A stretch of 40,350 nt of DNA, from the NCBI GenBank assembly GCA_000827495.1, contig KN817576.1, forward strand, positions 80,049-120,398, in the 5' to 3' direction. Below the pieces are notes generated by a model that worked only from the letters and a program-made list of their open reading frames with translations, did no database searches and had not been told where the DNA came from. Positions within the stretch are counted from its first letter, which is position 1. Each line of letters begins with the position of its first letter. The stretch comes from Hypholoma sublateritium FD-334 SS-4 (taxonomy: Eukaryota > Basidiomycota > Agaricomycetes > Agaricales > Strophariaceae). The position numbers and the translations under genes were made by a program. This document shows positions 21,502 through 32,904 of this stretch, piece after piece.

Positions 21502-24101
21502 ATGGAACTCAAAGACCATATACGACAGGCAATAGCAGCACTACAAGATGGGACAGTCCAAAACATGTCTCAAGCAGCAAAAAAGTTTAATGTACCCTAC
21601 CATACATTGCGCAGGCGTGCTATGGGTCAATCGCAGCCACGTAATGTAGCACACTTAAGCCAACTCCTTCTCACTCCTACTGAGGAGAATACTCTTGTTG
21701 ATTGGATGAAATATTTTGGTTTCACAGGGCATGCCCTGAACAAACAAACAATTGCACCCAAAGTAGAATCCATTCTGCCCGAGAATCGGAGGAGAAAGCC
21801 TTCAAAGTCATGGATACGCAGATTTTTACAGCGACACCACAAACTTGTTTTGGCTCGGGGAAGTGGTCTGGACCCCAAACGGGCTCGAGCTTTCAATAAA
21901 CCAGTGATATCACATTATTTCACTCTACTTGGCGACATCATTAAACAGCACGACATACCTTGGGAGAATGTGTATAACATGGATGAGAAAGGGATCCAGC
22001 TTGGGGGAGGACGTAAGGGAGATGCAACAAAGTATTTTTTTTCCAGAGAAGATCAAGCAAAATACCAGCTCAAAAGCGACAAATTACAGCTGATAACAAT
22101 TGTGGAAGTTGTTTGTGCTGATGGTTCTAGCGATATCATGCCATGCTTTATATTTCCTGGTGCTACAATGGCTCCAGAGTGGTTTTGTGAAGATGGTGCC
22201 CTGTAAGTGTAATTCACCACTTGTACGATTGAGAAAGAATGGTACTGACGATTTTAATTAATAATAGCATTGCCGTTTCTGAAAATGGGTGGACTGACAA
22301 CTACATCGGACAACTTTGGCTTGAAAAACAATTCATACCAGCTGCTACAAAGCGAAATAAATCTGGGAAGCCAATACTCCTCATATATGATGGCCATGGA
22401 TCCCATACCACTCTCGAGCTCATCGATCATGCCCACGATCATAATACGCACTTATTTTGCTTTGTTCCTCACACCACACACCGTTGTCAGCCACTAGACG
22501 TCGGAGTATTTGGCCCCCTTAACAGGGCTTGGGCTAATCGCTGTGATGCTATTATGGAAGAAACTGGCAAAGGTATCGATCTTCGAGATGTGGTGAAGGA
22601 ATACATGGTTGCGGGACGGGTTTCATTCACCAAAAAAACCATTGATTCAGCTTGGGAAAAATCAGGAATACGACCTTTCAATCCCGACATATTCACTGCT
22701 GCTGACTTTGCACCAAGTTATGCGACGTCAATGAAACAGCATGCGCCGGCATCATTCCCTTCAAAAATGCCTCATGTTCCCGACGCATCATCCGACGTCG
22801 AATTTGATCCGGCATGTGACTCAGAGCAGGCAGCGGCAGATGATCTAGACGACTGTGCTCCTTCGGTTTCTGCTAGTGGACCAGAGGAACTTCAGAACAT
22901 GCTGAAAGACATCACAGACCCCAACGCACTGGATCCTTCTCCCATGCCTGCTCAATCATCTAGAGAAGCAGATGCCAATTCTGATCTTGATGACATCACC
23001 TACAACCCAAGCAGTGATTGTGCATATGGAACGGACTTTGAAGAAATAGTCAGCGATATGGAACAGGACGCTGATGCCTCGTCGGAAGAAGATCTGGATA
23101 GAGAAGACTTACTTGAGGATGCTGATGGCGATGCAGACGACTTCTCTGACGATGGAAAGGAATTACCACCACGGTACAATGGCCCTGTTGACGATATCTT
23201 TGCTGCGGTTGCACATGTCAATCTTTGCGCCCTTGAACGAGAGCTTGAGAATCAAATGGAAGACACTCCTGATCGCCCATTTGTACTTCACGGACAATTC
23301 GTAGGCAATGACACCTCCGATGACTGGTCGCTCGCAGAATCACCCACTAGCGCAGATTTTGGTACACCAACACCGACTCACCACATTTCTGGGATAAGGC
23401 GCACGCGATCCAGGATGCAGACACCACATTCATTGACACCAGTTTCACTTCCACAAAAAATGGCAGCAAAGGAATGCTTGAAGATGCTAGAGGAAGAAAA
23501 CGCAAGACTAAAAGAAGATTTGGAGACTACTAGAGTACAACGAGATGCAGCTGAGGTTCACGCCATATTTGCTCAACGCACTGCGGCATCTTTGCGATAT
23601 AAACTGGAGAAAAAGGAGAAGAAAAAAGATAACCAAACGCGACGTATTGTCACGTCTGCCAGGGTTTTGACCACAGACGAGGGGCGTGCTGAGGCCGCAG
23701 CTGATCGGGCAGTCCGCGACGATAAAAAACGGCAAGAAGAAGAAAAGCGAGCTGCAAAGGCTGTAGTCACCAATGAAAATCATCGGCGAAGGGCAACCGA
23801 AGCACACACCATGATATTTCCTGGATCACTGGCTGCCAAAAACAAGCAATATGTCGGGGATCTGGCCTACTGTCTCGGACTTTCGACTGATGGGACAAAA
23901 GCAAAAATACTCGAGCGCATCAAAGAGCATTTTGCTGCTAATCCTGATCTCAAAACACAAGATCAGTACATTGGCCTTTTCAATAGCACGCGCAGTCGAA
24001 AGCGGGCCACGGTTTCGGAAGATCCTGCTCAAGATGGTGTGGATGAACATGAAAGTGAATCCGACACTGAAGAACCGCCATCGCAAAGGTGCAGACACTA
24101 A
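21502..24101 (+). CDS. Pogo-like (Tc1/mariner superfamily) transposase with C-terminal coiled coil and SAP-like motif
   Basis: Two exons, 21502-22202 and 22268-24101, joined by a 65-nt GTAAGT..TAG intron, encode 844 residues without a break. Residues 1-45 form a psq-type helix-turn-helix (MSQAAKKFNVPYHTLRRRA). Residues 55-125 form a CENP-B-like second DNA-binding domain. The DDE_1 nuclease has D161 (YNMDEKG), D275 (LLIYDGHGSH) and D311 (QPLDVGVFGPL); 35 residues separate the last two, normal for pogo. This is followed by an acidic, serine-rich linker, a predicted coiled coil at about 632-690 (EEENARLKEDLE) and a SAP-like segment at about 758-795 (LAYCLGLSTDGTKAKILERI). All catalytic residues are present and there is no stop, so it may still be active or recently active. 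Its own inverted repeats were not found. Confidence 0.93.
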
Positions 24102-25140
24102 TCGATGATGGTGCGTTGAGAGATGCGAAGCTGATCAGTGTTGGATAAGTGATACTGATAATACGCTGATTAGATCACCTGTCGGAACTTGAAATGGACA
24201 GTGACATCGTGTGACATCATTTTGCACTACGTGAACTTTTGGCTGTTTTTGAACACCCTCACATGGAAGTCTTCCGAAGGGCTTTTCACGGGTCTAATAA
24301 TTATATAAAAATAAGATTTCAATAGCCAATACATGAGTCTACCTGTATCTAAAGTTCTACGTATACTTGATTTGTATGTGGCCAGATAATTGCTCAACAG
24401 TCAAAATTTTGCATTACCCGGCGTCGGTTAGTATATCCACAGCGGAAACTGCCCACTGGGCAACTCATGCATGCTCTGCCTGCCAAATGGCTATGTTTTG
24501 AGTGCTACAACGTGCCTTTTGCAGTGCTGTGCTGATTTGTTTGCACATTGATGTGCATCAAAAGCCAATGTGTGACCTGTTGCTTGCCTCTATTTACATT
24601 GTGCAGGCTCACTCATGTCATATTCTGGCCTCAAATCCAAACAAATGTAAATAATAGCCATCAGCCCAGGCCTAGCATGGGAATAACACCCAGGCTCAAA
24701 ATGGAAGGCCAAGCTGGACTTTGCCAAATCTNGCCCAAGTCCATCTTTTGGGCAGTAGCACATGAGATTCCAAAGTCATCTAATCAAGTTGATATCTAGC
24801 TGATAAAAGGCCCTTATCACATTGTTTTGTGCACAGACCACTGAATTTCTTTCCATATACAGATAGTTTATGAATTTTAGGGAATTTTTAAAAATATTTC
24901 ATAATTTTCTGAGGGGGTCAATTTTGCAAATAGACGGCTGTTCAAAAATTCATTTTGCATTTTACCAAATAAGGAAGCCACCTACAGTGATGATTTTGGT
25001 ATATTTGGATAGCTCTGAATTTTCTGCTAATTTAGCAATGTTTTTCTCATTTTTCTATTTTTAGACTAGCTTATATAAGATCATTGCTGCCACATTAGGA
25101 AACAGTGGCAAGTGCCCATTTCATGCATGTGGGGGTGGGC
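24102..25140. other. Non-coding part of the 6.1-kb insert
   Basis: No gene is supported. The stretch is AT-rich in parts (24840-25080) and has scattered GGGCAACT/AGTTGCCC-like words near 24450 and 24750. It may hold the 3' end of the pogo-like element and other fragments. Confidence 0.4.
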
Positions 25141-26635
25141 CTTGGGCAACTGCCCTATAATGTATCAGTCCCAGTGAAAATTGACTCTGCGTCAGGTGGG
25201 GAAATCTGCGTGACTCTGCACCAAAAGGCGGCAAATTACGACATTCACAGTGCAGAGCAGATTGTGCGACAATGGTCTGTCATCATAAATTTAGGTCGAT
25301 CACAAAAAATGCAAAATTGATTGCTTTTTTGATTCATATGATTTTTCCATCTCGCGAATTCCATTTTACCTTTGCAAAAATTCAACTTTCCCTCGAGTTT
25401 CCCTCGCCTCAACTGTGCTATGTCATGTGACAGGTGGGTCTCACCCAACGCATCGCATTTGAGTTCCCTTGGGGTTGGACTTAACTTGCATTAAGACCAC
25501 CATCACAGCTATGCTCGCTCTGTGTATATGCCACCTCCCCTTTTCTGGGTCCCTCCCACAACATCTTACCACCTGGTGGATACTCCATGGGCACTGGGCA
25601 CAAGGTTGCGCAAAGTGTGTATAGGTGGAGTACATTGATCTCCTCTACCACAACCGCTACTGCAAAGTTGAAGCTCACGAAATCCTTCAGTGAGTGCACA
25701 GTCCTTGACGAGACAATGGCACAGGTCACCGCAGTAAGGTGCACCCCAGGTTCCATTTATTGTGCTACAACAGCATAGCTGACTGTTTGCAGCTTGCCTG
25801 GAACTCACAAGTGTGTTTCCACATCCAACCCTGCGCATATATTTGGGGTTTCCGGTGTCTGCTCAATGCTCGTACATCGCCCCACATGGTGTGCCGAAGC
25901 TCTGCATATTAGGTGAGCTGGAGCATTCAATATTCCGCGGTCGTGCCATTGACATTTGTTTAAGAGTGTTTGCGCACATCTTCGTGGAGCAGAGATGATC
26001 CCTCTGCGTGGATGAGGTTTGGCAAAGGACCGTGTGTATGCCCCTGGAGTACGTGCGGCGGGCGCGACATGCGAGACTGGTTCGTTGACAACCTGTTCAT
26101 TGAGCGCGCATACATTGCTAACTTTATTCTTGAATCTTAGGACAATGCTTGCAGGGGCAGCGATTCGGAAGCAGAAGCTACCCGCACCGGCGGGTACGAA
26201 GAAGGACACGCAGCCATAATGCCTTGCGAGAGCCGTCAACATGCCTGGGTCTACTGCAGACCCCAGAGTGTGTGATCGCAATGATACGCTATACATATTG
26301 CATTGTATTTTATGACATCGTAGCACAAATGTACCCATTATCGCAGAAATACAATTTTCTTGGATTGAATCGCGCAGACGCACGCATATGGATGCATATA
26401 TGGTAAATATGTAATACCAAAGCATGTTTTTTACATTCCTGCTACTACCGAATCACAGATGTCGCAGAGCTGCACAGCTCCAGACATGTAAAATTGGCAA
26501 ATTTCGGTTGTAGTCTGTGCCAGTCTGCAAAATATAGGCTACGCAGACATGCGCAGATCTCCGCAGATTTCTCCCGCAGAACGCCAATTGACGCAGAGCT
26601 GGTTTTCACTGGGTATCAGTGGGCAACTTCCCAAG
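25141..26635. mobile_element. Inverted-repeat bounded segment, possible non-autonomous DNA element
   Basis: The left arm (25141-25210) and the reverse complement of the right arm (26562-26635) both start TTGGG, then share TGCCC, AT, CCCAGTGAAAA, CTCTGCGTCA and GAAATCTGCG in the same order, with small indels. The interior (about 1.35 kb) has no recognisable gene; an open minus frame at 25805-26425 shows no family. It lies against the right terminal repeat of the larger insert. No clear target duplication was found for this segment, so its status as a separate element is uncertain. Confidence 0.5.
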
Positions 26636-26695
26636 GCTTTGGGCAGTTTCTGGTAACTACCATGGGTTGATACATGAAAACAGCAGCCATGGTTG

Positions 26696-26703
26696 GTGTC
26701 AAA
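26696..26703. repeat. Probable 8-bp target duplication, right copy
   Basis: GTGTCAAA, partner of GTGTCAAC at 20582-20589. On the minus strand the hAT frame reads VKQFDT up to this point and then becomes meaningless inside the insert. Confidence 0.65.
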
Positions 26704-28373
26704 TTGTTTCACTAATGTTCGAGCAACCAGGTTAATGACATGCAAAAAGCAGCATACATGGTTGAGCGAGGAGAACTTGGGCAGAAGGTACTCAAGCTCT
26801 GAGATCATGACATCGTTGTTCGAAGCATTGTCAGCAGTGATGCTCAGGACCTAATGACAGGTAAGTTATTGAAATAATCTCATTATAATGATGTGCCTTG
26901 TGATCAATGCCAAACTCCTTCAGAATACCTGCAAACGCCTCAGCAAGATTTGCTTCACTATGAGACTATGAGTACCGGTAAGTTATGGTGTGGTTATCAT
27001 TTGATATATTGACACTTACCTTAGCGACTTCAATGACATCTAGAAGAAGGCAAATGGGCTCGACCTTGTGCTCGAAGTGTACTGTTACTGCAACAAAGGC
27101 CCGGTGATTTGGAGAGGTCCATGCGTCCGTCGCAAAATGGAGTTTGTCTTTATGTTTCTCCAGTAGCAGGTGAGTATACTTTGTGGATTTTCAATTAATA
27201 AATGGTGGCTTACTTGAAGCATAGATGTGATATGTTGACATGATTGGGCAAAGATAGTATGAACATCACGCAATACAGTCACTGGAGACGGTAAGGCATA
27301 CTCAGGTCATCTTGAACCCTTGGTCCTCAACAATTTTATAGGGGCATGAACTTTCCGTGACCCATTGTACAATCTCTGCCCTGCAACACTACTAGTGAGC
27401 TTGAATAATAGAGAGTAGAAGGAGAAGTATAAACTGTGTCTCCATTTCTGTATGCTGACGGTGCGAGAAGGTAAGTTTATTCAGCCCTTTCACCAGAAAT
27501 GCCTCAGTGATTGATCCATCTGGTGACTTAGCCAATGCCTCCCTTGCTGCATCAATGTTGCCCATGCTCATTGCAAGCTTCACCACGTCCTCACCCCAGC
27601 ATTTCTTGGTGTGACGATGCATGTTTCCTGTTGACGCAGCATCTTTGGTATCTAGGTAACGGCGAACTTTAACCTTGCATGACTTTTTGAAGCAACTGAA
27701 CTCATGATAGCAGTGATTCTTCTCATAACCGATTGATGGAGTTGGGTGCCAGAAAGAGTAGATAGGTGTGTTCCATGTCTCCATTATGCACGCTAGGTAT
27801 AGATTCAATTAGATTTGTACAGTATCATTGAAGTAGAGTGACATACTGCGCACTGCTTCAGGGCTTTCTTTCTCAGGTGCTTCAACCTCCCTAATATCAC
27901 TGTCATCCTCACTATCGTCGTCATCATCATCATCATCAATCTCAATGACTAATGGCTGTTGAGAAGGAGGTCCACATTTCTTGGACACTGCTTCTTTTTC
28001 GGTGTTCTGTGGGCTATCAGGTGAGTTACATGTCCGGTTATCTTAAAATATCTCACATCTACTGCATTCATTTGCTTTTTCGTGTTCCCCTTTGTGGTAA
28101 GTTTTGATATCAGGCTTGTTTTTTGTTTTTTCATTGGTGGGACCTTGAGGTATTAACAATTGGTCAATTTGCTCATGATATTACTAGATGAGAGCTCACG
28201 CTGTCTAGTGATTCTTCACTGGGTGACGGGGATGGGACAACATTTTTGCATGTCTTTTTCAGCAAAAGACTACAGATAGCTCCGGCCACTTTAGACTTTG
28301 TGGTTGGTACTCTCCCTGAGCGTGTGGGATTTCCAGCCACAGTATCAGAGTCAGAATTGTCCTGGTTTGCCAT
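26704..28373 (-). pseudogene. hAT transposase, N-terminal half with BED-type zinc finger
   Basis: The likely start is ATG at 28373 (MANQDNSDSDTVAGNP). A lysine-rich exon (MKKQKTSLISKLTTKG) and an aspartate run follow. The BED-type finger exon (about 27405-27793) reads CYHEFSCFKKSCKVKVRRYL, DTKDAASTGNMHRHTKKCWG and TFSHRQHTEMET. Later exons give VTVLRDVHTIFAQSCQHI, the first catalytic segment HFATDAWTSPNHRAFVAVTV, then FGIDHK with a GC..AG intron, SITADNASNNDVMISELEYL and CFLHVINLVARTLVKQFD. Near 27300-27310 the frame jumps between GFKMT and PEYALPSPVTV, which looks like a small deletion, so this half was damaged apart from the insertion. Downstream exons lie at 19002-20589. Confidence 0.85.
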
Positions 28374-28489
28374 GAGATAGTGCAGTGTGGTGCAAGTGTA
28401 GCATAGAGGTTGTGTTGACTCAAAAAAAACCGCATACAAACTTGGTGCAAACAAGTAATTTATGAGAATTATGTAATATGTTTGTGTAC

Positions 28490-28572
28490 GGGTATCCCCA
28501 GGTCACAGGTATCTGAGATATGACCCGCACCCATACCCATGGACACCCATACCCATGACCCACGTGGGTATG
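28490..28572. repeat. ACCCATACCCATG-rich subterminal repeats
   Basis: Several copies of CCCATACCCATG stand in direct order and are followed by the inverse CGTGGGTATGG. Clusters of such words are common in subterminal regions of hAT elements, and this one is about 120 bp upstream of the hAT start codon. It probably marks the 5' end of the hAT element. A matching left end was not found. Confidence 0.5.
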
Positions 28573-31045
28573 GCTGACCCATGGCATTCCTTAATAGGCA
28601 CTAACCATTGGCGTACTCAAGAACAACAACTGATATTTTGAAAAGAGTACTTACAAATACCTGTTATGCAATGTAACCATTATTAAATATATGCAGAGTC
28701 AACAACTGTCTACACTGGTCGGATGAGAGATGGGGTGTTTATTCTTGCAGAAGATGAATGGATTGAGCATTCCGTGGAGTCTGTGAGATGGTTTGAAAAT
28801 CAGGGGCAAGCATCGTGCAGTAAGTGCAACTGAGCCTGCTAAATTATTTTGAAGGGCTGCCGCGGCATCAACACATGAACAGGATGTATCACGTGTATGT
28901 TCTTGTCCACTCAGGGTGTTTGCCAGAGTAGGCATTCAAATTGCACCAATGACATGCTAAATTTATGCGGCTTGTCTATGGGCACCGGAGTATATTGAGA
29001 GGCCTTGATGGGTTCATGGGCGAGTACATTGCAAACAAGATGGGGCCAAAGGGTAAGTAGGCTGTTAGGATGAACAGAGAGGTATGAGGAACTTCAATGC
29101 ATTGCTAGAGACACCGAGATGTGGTTTCGTGCAAGTTGTTGTTGACTGCGGTGATTCAAGAGGCACTGGGCATGCAAAAAGTGGTGGGCCCGTCGATGTG
29201 CAAACAGAGTGGCAGTTGCGGTGCACGAGCATGACTTGTGGCATGCATCCTGGCCTGGTGTTGCCATGGCATCAACACACAGGCTCCATGAGCTGTTGTG
29301 CAGAGCAAAAGGCAGTGGGGGCATGGGGAACACAATGCACAAGCAGGACATGCACACTGCACATCCTCCCTTGCTGTGGTGGATTCAGAGGTGGCTGAGG
29401 GGTTGATGTATGAGTTGGATGGGCCGCGACCATCCTGGGTTGTTGGAATGGTTCAAAAGGTGGTGGTAGCATCAATGTGCAAGCACATCCTATGTCACCA
29501 GAATGAATGGTGAGGTGGGGGCGGCGTTGATGCATGAGCCATATGCACATGGGCCATGGCTGCCTCACTAGCATGAATCTGGAGGGTGCGGGAGTGTTGA
29601 TGTGCAGGTGGGATATGCCTCATTCACATCCTATGTTGAGGGGCTGAGTTTGAAGCCGGCAGGGTCCTCGCAATGAGTATGTCCTATTTTTCTGGGATGA
29701 CTTGAAAGGCAGTGGCATTGACACACTAGCAGAATGTGCATGCTACTCAGGTAGGCATGTCACATTGTAGCATATGATATGGTCCAGCAAACAGCTACAG
29801 TGTAGCCGTATTATATAAGTTCAGTGGGCCTGCTAAACCAGTGAATCTGCACATTCCAAATTAGGACAGGCTTGTGTACCCATGGGCCTGCCGGAAATGT
29901 AAACTGGCCGACAGACAGGCTATAGGCAGCATATACAATTGCATGGCATCAGAAACAAACTCCCGGAAAGGGCAGGCAATAAAAATTTAAGTTGGCATAA
30001 ATCTGGTGCACTGCAGGCTGCAAAAATTATCCAATCTGCCAGAAGTAGAAATAATTGCTGCACATATAAAAATATAAATAGCGGAAATGTGGGGCGCCGC
30101 AGGCGCGGAAATAAAATTAAGAATCTGCTGGCCAGATATACAGTGTGCCGCTGATGAGCCCGAGCTCACGCCAGCCACGAAATTCAATGAAGTCTTATTC
30201 GACATGTGACCGGATCAATACTTTCCTGCGCCCTTCGCCGCTTTCTCACATTCACCGACACACCACGCCCGACGCCACCCCGCCCTTCCAGCACATTCTG
30301 CTGCATTCCACACAGTGTGTACTCATTCCCAAAGCTGTCCTCCAGCATTCTACGTATCCGCGGCCGGTGCGCACTTATTAATTCATTAGAGTGCAGCATT
30401 TCGTCATCCGTGTAAATTAGGTGCCCACATTTGGTATCGCACTGCCTCCACTTCCATTTCTGTAGCTTAATTTTCCATTTCACTTTCCTAAAATCCTCAC
30501 CTTCATACTCTAGTACATTCCACTCTCCTCCTTTCTTTATAATCTTCTGCATTTTACATACAAATTATAGTACACAAAGTAGGTATATAAAGACTGTAAA
30601 AGCTCTACAAAACAATTAAGAATCTTTCATTCATGCACTCAATTCATCGTTCCCATCTCGTCTTCCTAATCACCCTCATCTTTCTTGTCGCGTCTCGTTA
30701 TTGCGTCCCAGAGCGGTTCGAAGCTAGCACTGTAGCTTACGCTCTCTCGTTTTCGGTCTCTGGTTGGCTAGAAGCCGTGTAGAAACACCCTCGCACCCCC
30801 ACGCACCCTTCGTCGAGCTTCTGTGTGTCCCATTTGTTCTATTTTCATTTTGCTTTGTTTTTTTGTTTGCTATTCACACGCAGGACGCCCGGCAGTGTAT
30901 CACCGCAGGCCTGAAAAAAATGAGAATTTGCTGGTAATGCCTGCTGGCAATAGGCATGAAAACAGGTACCTGGAAATATAGTGTACTGCAGAAATAGGGT
31001 ATAGTACATAACTAGGTTTGCAGAAATATGTGCAGCATTATAAAA
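28573..31045. other. Non-coding, partly low-complexity region
   Basis: 28960-29680 is GC-rich with degenerate repeated words around TTGATGTGCA and CACATCCTATG (near 29190, 29475, 29595), possibly a worn tandem repeat. A minus frame at 30184-30552 (starts MQKIIKKGGEWNVLEYEG) is open for 122 codons and has a protein-like N-terminal part, but no family is recognised. 30940-31045 already shows worn copies of the 31-bp repeat that follows. No RNA gene could be supported. Confidence 0.4.
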
Positions 31046-31510
31046 GGTGTATGTCAATGCACCAGACATTGAAGAAAGTTCATGGCAACACACCGGATAT
31101 TAGGGATGGTGTGCGGCAACACATCGGAAATAGGAGAAAGTACATGGAAATACACCATCAAATATAAATAGCACATGGCAATACACTGGAAATTACAAAA
31201 AGTGCACGGCAACACTGGATATTAGAGATAGTGTTCAGCAGCACACCGGAAATAGAAGAAAGTGTACATAAATATGCTGTAAACTATAAATAGTACACAG
31301 GCAATACACTGGAAATTACAAGAAGTGCACAGCAACACCGGAAATTATAGAAAGTGTGCGGCAGCACACCGGAAATAGGAGAAAGTACACAGAAATACAC
31401 CGTAAACTATAAATAGTACACCAGCAATACACTGGAAATAACAAAGAGTGCACGGCAACACACTGGAAACTATACAGAGTGTGCAGCAATACACTGGACA
31501 TTGCAATTAT
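31046..31510. repeat. 31-bp minisatellite with four-unit higher order
   Basis: Fifteen units of mostly 31 bp (29-32), each starting GT.CA and containing CAACAC/CAATACACTGGAAAT or a variant. Units fall into four types that recur in order (GTGTGCGGCAGCACACC, GTACACAGAAATACACC, GTACACAGGCAATACAC, GTGCACGGCAACAC), giving a higher-order period of about 123 bp. Confidence 0.9.
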
Positions 31511-32089
31511 GCAATGCATTACTGTTGCATGGCTGGAAACTATGTAGACACTGGAATTGTAACTGTAAATAGGGCCAGTAATGAAATTTAAGCCATAGAA
31601 ATAACTCTAGCAATAATATTATGACTATATGTACACTTATGTACCTCAGAACTACAATGCTCTCCCCGGAAATAGCTTGGACAACAAACTAATAGTATAC
31701 CTACTTGAAAACATGACCGTACCTAGATCTGGTATTACAGTTGAGTGCCTGTCACTAGCTTGAGCATTGAAAGCATAATTAAATAGCATTTGTATTGAAG
31801 TTTCTTTGACTATTCATTTTTTGTTGCTTTCTAAATGTTTGTACAATGCTCAAAACTTCTTATAATTACCACTAGACAGATTATCTAGCTTATAGCTGTA
31901 CAGAATCAAAATCTGCAGTGAAAATAAAATAGATTTAGATGATACACAACTGTACACTTCATTATATCTTACATTCAGAAGTGCAGCTAACATCAGATAG
32001 TGATCATGAAACATATAGTTATCAAACTGACATATAAAGATTCTTCTGTGTATGCTGCAGCTATAATATAGAATTGGTAGAGTGTGAGA

Positions 32090-32650
32090 TGGAAGCTGAT
32101 TAGCAGTAAAACAGTAGGAAACCCATTTACGAGAATGAAATCACAATTCTGGCAATAGATAAAGTTGTAATGTCATTGTCCAAGCTATTTCCCAGAACAC
32201 ATTTATAATTGCAGTCATTTAAACAGTAATAGTTTCACTGCTAGAGTTATTTCCAGGTGTATAATCACAATTCCAGCCCTATGTACAACTATAGGTTCAA
32301 TGCCTGAATAGATTTCAGGCATAGGATTGCAATTCCCTATTGCCTGTATTGTTTTCAAGTGGAGAATTGTAATTCCCGATTGCTAGCAGTTATTTCCGGG
32401 CATATAATTGCAATTCCCTATTGCCTGAATTATTTCCATGTTGCAAATCACAATTCCCGGTTGTCAGTTATTTCTGGGTGTATAATCGCAATACCAGCCC
32501 TATGTACAGTTATAGGTTCATTGCCTGAATTGTTTGCAGGCATAGGATCACAATTCCTTATTGTCTGTATTGTTTCTGGGTGGAGAATTGCAATTCCCTA
32601 TTGCCTGAATTGTTTCTGTGTTGCAATTCCCTATTGCCTGAATTGTGTCC
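32090..32650. repeat. Complex minisatellite around GCAATTCCCTATTGCCTGAA
   Basis: The word ATTGCAATTCCCTATTGCCT recurs, with variants such as ATCACAATTC. A longer unit starting CCAGCCCTATGTACA repeats at 32273 and 32494, period 221 bp, so short units were amplified together. No coding role is supported. Confidence 0.75.
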
Positions 32651-32679
32651 ATGTTTATGAGGTGACTCGTTGGACGATA

Positions 32680-32877
32680 TTCAAAACTCTTATTTCCTTT
32701 AAATCTCTTATTTCCCTCAAAACTCTTATTTCCCTTAAAACTCTTATTTCCTTCAAAACTCTTATTTCCTTCAAAACTCTTATTTCCTTCAAAACTCTTA
32801 TTTCCTTCAAAAATCTTATTCCCTTCGAAACTCTTATTTCCTTCAAAACTCTTATCTCCTTCAAAACTTTTATTCAT
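32680..32877. repeat. 18-bp minisatellite, 11 units
   Basis: Eleven units of TTCAAAACTCTTATTTCC with few changes, then a partial unit. Because 18 is a multiple of three, several frames on both strands are open (plus KTLISF, minus SFEGNK), which explains the open frames here without a gene. Confidence 0.95.
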
Positions 32878-32904
32878 CTCAAAACTAATCAGATCTTTGC
32901 AAAT

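Larger units (their letters stand above)
20590..26695. mobile_element. 6.1-kb DNA transposon insertion inside the hAT gene
   Basis: The two ends form imperfect terminal inverted repeats of about 42-44 bp. The left end (20591-20632) and the reverse complement of the right end (26652-26695) share CAA, GCTGCT, CATGTAT, AA and GGTAGTTACC in the same order. They are flanked by the 8-bp repeat described at 20582 and 26696. An 8-bp duplication is expected for hAT or KDZ-type elements, not for pogo elements, which duplicate TA. The insert holds a gap, an intact pogo-like gene and an inverted-repeat segment, so it is probably a composite with further nested elements. No hAT or KDZ transposase was seen inside it. 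Confidence 0.65.

Noticed and set aside
25805..26425. 206-codon minus-strand open frame
   Set aside because: It lies inside the inverted-repeat segment, has no recognisable domain, no splice logic and an odd composition.
28490..28572. Telomere-like CCCATACCC repeats
   Set aside because: The units are irregular, occur in both orientations within 80 bp and stand next to a hAT start, which fits subterminal transposon repeats better.
30143..30185. CTGATGA ... GAAA, hammerhead ribozyme-like core
   Set aside because: The bases between the two motifs do not form a usable stem II with the required partners, and stems I and III are not evident.
30715..30722. GGTTCGAA, tRNA or SINE B-box
   Set aside because: No A-box at the right distance and no cloverleaf could be drawn.
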